Positions 61,549 through 64,000 of a stretch of DNA of 64,000 nucleotides are shown here, piece by piece (positions within the stretch are counted from its first letter, which is position 1; each line of letters begins with the position of its first letter). The notes beneath the pieces are model-generated. The model ran no database searches. It was not told the DNA's origin and saw nothing but the letters and a program-made list of their open reading frames with translations. Origin of the DNA: Limnovirga sp038203525 (GTDB lineage Bacteria; Bacteroidota; Bacteroidia; Chitinophagales; Chitinophagaceae); contig JBBRDW010000006.1 in assembly GCA_038203525.1 (NCBI GenBank), positions 1 to 64,000 on the forward strand, given 5' to 3'. The position numbers and the translations under genes were made by a program.

Positions 61549-62427
61549 ATGATAAATAAAATTGAAGCATCGGAACTGATCATTAACAGCCGCGGGGCTA
61601 TTTATCACTTAAACCTGAGGCCGGAAGAACTGGCTTCTACTATTGTTACCGTGGGCGACCCTGATCGGGTAAGAGAAGTTAGCAAACACTTTGACAAGGT
61701 TGAATTTAGTTTGCAGCACCGGGAGTTTATTACGCATACCGGCTATATTGGCAATAAAAGAATTTCGGTGGTATCTACCGGAATTGGTCCGGACAATATT
61801 GATATAGTATTGAACGAATTAGACGCCCTGGTGAATATTAATTTTGAAACCAGGATGGTAAAAAATGAACTTGAGCAGCTAACAATTATCAGGGTTGGAA
61901 CGAGTGGATCTTTACAGGCAGATATTCCGGTAGATAGTTTTGTTAGCAGTACCCACGGGCTCGGGCTTGATAATTTATTAAACTATTACCAGCACAGCAA
62001 TAATGAAGAAGAGCGGGCACTGATACAACAGTTTATTTCGCATACACAAATGGAGGCAGGCTTTTCGCAGCCATATATCTGTAGTGCTTCAACAGCCGTT
62101 ATGAAGCATTTTGTTGAAGGTTTTCATCACGGTATTACGGTTACCTGCCCGGGGTTTTATGGCCCGCAGGGCAGGGTATTAAGATTAGGTTTAACAAACC
62201 CTAATTTAATTGACCGGCTTACGCAATTTTACTATGGCAACCACCGTATTACAAATTTTGAAATGGAAACGAGTGCTATTTATGGTTTAGGAAAATTATT
62301 AGGACACCAATGCTTAAGTTTAAATGCAATTGTGGCAAACAGGATCAGTAAAACATTTTCAAAAGATGGGAATGCCGCAGTAGGAAATTTAATTCAAAAG
62401 GCTTTATCAATTATTGAAAGTTTATAA
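61549..62427 (+). CDS. nucleoside phosphorylase
   Basis: A 292-residue PNP/UDP-family phosphorylase. STIVTVGDPDRVREVSKHF gives the phosphate-binding start, VVSTGIGPDNIDIVLNEL and IIRVGTSGSLQADIPVDSFV form the core, and NFEMETSAIYGLGKLLGHQCLSLNAIVANR holds the nucleoside-binding FEME. It cleaves nucleosides with phosphate in salvage. Uridine-phosphorylase-like specificity is possible but unproven. Its stop is 2 bp from dapF. Confidence 0.9.
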   Translation: MINKIEASELIINSRGAIYHLNLRPEELASTIVTVGDPDRVREVSKHFDKVEFSLQHREFITHTGYIGNKRISVVSTGIGPDNIDIVLNELDALVNINFETRMVKNELEQLTIIRVGTSGSLQADIPVDSFVSSTHGLGLDNLLNYYQHSNNEEERALIQQFISHTQMEAGFSQPYICSASTAVMKHFVEGFHHGITVTCPGFYGPQGRVLRLGLTNPNLIDRLTQFYYGNHRITNFEMETSAIYGLGKLLGHQCLSLNAIVANRISKTFSKDGNAAVGNLIQKALSIIESL

Positions 62428-62429
62428 TT

Positions 62430-63209
62430 ATGGAACTCAATTTTTTTAAGTACCAGGGAACAGGAAATGATTTTATTATTGTTGATAACAGAACAGCTGC
62501 TGTTGAGTTAAGCAAGCAACAGATAAGTCATTTGTGTGACCGCAGGTTTGGTATTGGCGCCGATGGACTTATGCTGCTTAATACAAAAGATGGTTACGAT
62601 TTTGAAATGAAATATTACAATTCTGATGGTAACGAAAGTAGTATGTGCGGCAATGGCGGACGGTGCCTGGTGAAGTTTGCTTATAATGTTGGTATACATA
62701 AAGACAATTATTCTTTTACTGCAATTGATGGAGAACACGAGGCGAACATTAGAGATAATGGCTGGGTGTATCTTAAAATGAAAGATGTAAAGAGAATAGT
62801 ACGAAAACATTCTGACAGTTTACTTGATACCGGCTCTCCGCATTATGTAAAGAATGTGGTAGGCGTTGGCAATTTTGATGTTTTAAATACAGGCAAAGAA
62901 ATACGTTACAGCAATGAATTTGCTAAGGAAGGCATTAATGTAAATTTTGTAGAAGAATTGAATGACAAACAAATTTTTGTACGTACGTACGAACGCGGCG
63001 TAGAAGGCGAAACGCTTAGCTGTGGTACAGGAGTAACTGCAGCTGCGCTTGTGTTCGCACACAATGATAATGGGTTTAACCGCGTGGAAGTAAAAACATT
63101 GGGCGGCAAACTTGCAGTTGAGTTTGACAGAACAGGTGAAGATGCCTTTGAAAATATCTGGCTCTGTGGCCCTGCTGAGTTTGTATTTATGGGCGATATT
63201 GAGCTTTAA
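62430..63209 (+). CDS. dapF: diaminopimelate epimerase
   Basis: A 259-residue enzyme that converts LL- to meso-diaminopimelate for lysine and peptidoglycan. FFKYQGTGNDFIIVDN, the first catalytic Cys in SSMCGNGGRC and the second in GETLSCGTGVTA are intact, with RRFGIGADGLMLL. Standard length. Confidence 0.95.
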   Translation: MELNFFKYQGTGNDFIIVDNRTAAVELSKQQISHLCDRRFGIGADGLMLLNTKDGYDFEMKYYNSDGNESSMCGNGGRCLVKFAYNVGIHKDNYSFTAIDGEHEANIRDNGWVYLKMKDVKRIVRKHSDSLLDTGSPHYVKNVVGVGNFDVLNTGKEIRYSNEFAKEGINVNFVEELNDKQIFVRTYERGVEGETLSCGTGVTAAALVFAHNDNGFNRVEVKTLGGKLAVEFDRTGEDAFENIWLCGPAEFVFMGDIEL

Positions 63210-63267
63210 CCCAATAATGTTTAAATAACGATTTTCCCTCACGCACACACCCTATCTTTACGCCGCT

Positions 63268-64000
63268 TTGATACAATACTTTAAAAATATTAACAACCAA
63301 ACAATTGAGATTGATAAGCCCGAAAACGGCATATGGGTTAACCTTGTTCCGCCATTTAAAGAAGAAGAGTTTCTTGAACTGAGCGAAGGCCTTGAAATAC
63401 CTATAGAATTCTTACGCGACTCGCTCGACATAGATGAACGCCCCCGCTACGAAATAGAAGATAATGTACGTTTCGTGGTAATTAAAACACCAACAGAAAA
63501 TAATTCGTTTAACGATAGTGATGCGTTTTATATAACAATCCCGATCTGTATAATTTTAACGCACAACCAAATTGTAACTGTAAACTCTTTCGATAACGGC
63601 GCTATTAAAAAGTTCCTCAATACCTTTCAAAAACGTCATCCTGATAAACGCAGCATGATGGTGTTGAAAGTGTTTGAAAAAGTAGTTCAGAATTTTATGG
63701 AGTATCTTAAAGAGATCAACCACAAACGAAATCTTTACGAACAAAAACTCTACGACAGTAACCGAAACGAAGAACTGCTCAATCTGATGCGCATACAAAA
63801 AAGCCTGGTATATTTTGTAACCGCATTGCGAAGCAACGAACTGGTAATGCTTAAAATGGAGCGCACCAACTTTCTTGGCCTTACAGAGGAAGAAAGAGAA
63901 TTTCTTAACGACCTTATTGTAGATACCAGCCAGGCACTGGAAATGGCCAATATCTACACAAACATTCTCAGCAGCACCATGGATGCTTTTGCCAGCATCA
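63268..64000 (+). CDS. corA: CorA-family magnesium/divalent cation transporter, C-terminus outside window
   Basis: An open frame of 244 codons from a TTG at 63268 (no in-frame ATG fits) running off the right edge. LIQYFKNINNQTIEIDKPENGIWVNL, PIEFLRDSLDIDERPRYEIEDN, the long helix VFEKVVQNFMEYLKEINHKRNLYEQKL and TSQALEMANIYTNILSSTMDAFASI match the CorA cytoplasmic funnel. The GMN-containing membrane helices should lie just outside. The TTG start is inferred from the family N-terminus. Confidence 0.88.
   Translation, partial: MIQYFKNINNQTIEIDKPENGIWVNLVPPFKEEEFLELSEGLEIPIEFLRDSLDIDERPRYEIEDNVRFVVIKTPTENNSFNDSDAFYITIPICIILTHNQIVTVNSFDNGAIKKFLNTFQKRHPDKRSMMVLKVFEKVVQNFMEYLKEINHKRNLYEQKLYDSNRNEELLNLMRIQKSLVYFVTALRSNELVMLKMERTNFLGLTEEEREFLNDLIVDTSQALEMANIYTNILSSTMDAFASI

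Overview
The window comes from a member of the Bacteroidota, most likely the Chitinophagaceae. The evidence is consistent across the window: a short primary sigma factor, TAnnTTTG promoter boxes, type IX secretion (T9SS) cargo with type A and type B C-terminal signals, a PorP/SprF partner, a SusC-like receptor with a DUF5689 lipoprotein, LytS/LytTR signalling, futalosine-route menaquinone genes and many lineage-typical families (DUF4199, DUF6580). It reads as ordinary chromosome, with one integrative-element edge at the left end.

Layout. 1-1290: the end of an integrative element, with a tyrosine recombinase running off the left edge and pointing away from a tRNA-Pro(GGG) whose 3' end is the probable attachment site. 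1374-5457: a metal-ligand-less dihydroorotase homologue, DUF4199 and two glycosyltransferases. 5818-8810: a complete GDP-D-glycero-alpha-D-manno-heptose set (HddA, GmhA, HddC, GmhB). This set and one unknown secreted protein are bracketed by two inverted copies of a ~250-320 bp repeat. 10128-15391: trpS, a deoxynucleoside kinase, rpoD, a LytS/LytTR two-component pair and tRNA-Ala. 15577-20191: a GH130 lipoprotein, an ECF sigma factor with a TonB-domain anti-sigma-like partner, and a Cys-rich/T9SS hybrid protein. 20291-25812: xerD, YkgJ-like, yraN, manA, DUF6580, rnhA and PhzF. 26185-28875: a surface protein of five 153-residue repeats. 29383-33071: a lipoprotein and a hexuronate/KDG operon (kdgK, kdgA, ExuT-like MFS). 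33423-43441: DUF3592, a serine hydrolase, an amino acid permease, lpdA, an OmpA protein, a small Lys-rich ORF, an AgaI/NagB deaminase, a DUF1801 pseudogene and a secreted nuclease. 43568-48410: TonB-dependent receptor and DUF5689/lamin-tail lipoprotein. 48840-52627: mqnB, mqnD, photolyase and a class IV aminotransferase. 53278-59651: a 15-PKD T9SS type B giant and its PorP/SprF partner. 59641-64000: nitrilase, a small membrane protein, tRNA-Cys, nucleoside phosphorylase, dapF and the start of corA.

The most striking signal is not a gene. I count about 36 copies of a ~57 bp arm at 26 intergenic places, from 4.1 kb to the right end. The inner end is close to GTACAAGAGTGCGACGCAA and the outer end reads GCCGGGCYCAAAAAA. 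Where two arms share a gap they are always inverted, with the A/T runs facing outward to the flanking genes, often within 0-12 bp of a start or stop codon. Some arms carry a nested GC-rich hairpin instead of the TGCGACGCA palindrome. The arms behave like terminal inverted repeats of a very abundant non-autonomous element (MITE- or REP-like). No transposase for it is in the window. Degenerate 7-8 bp tandem repeats occur inside some of these elements, and a similar array lies in frame inside a glycosyltransferase gene.
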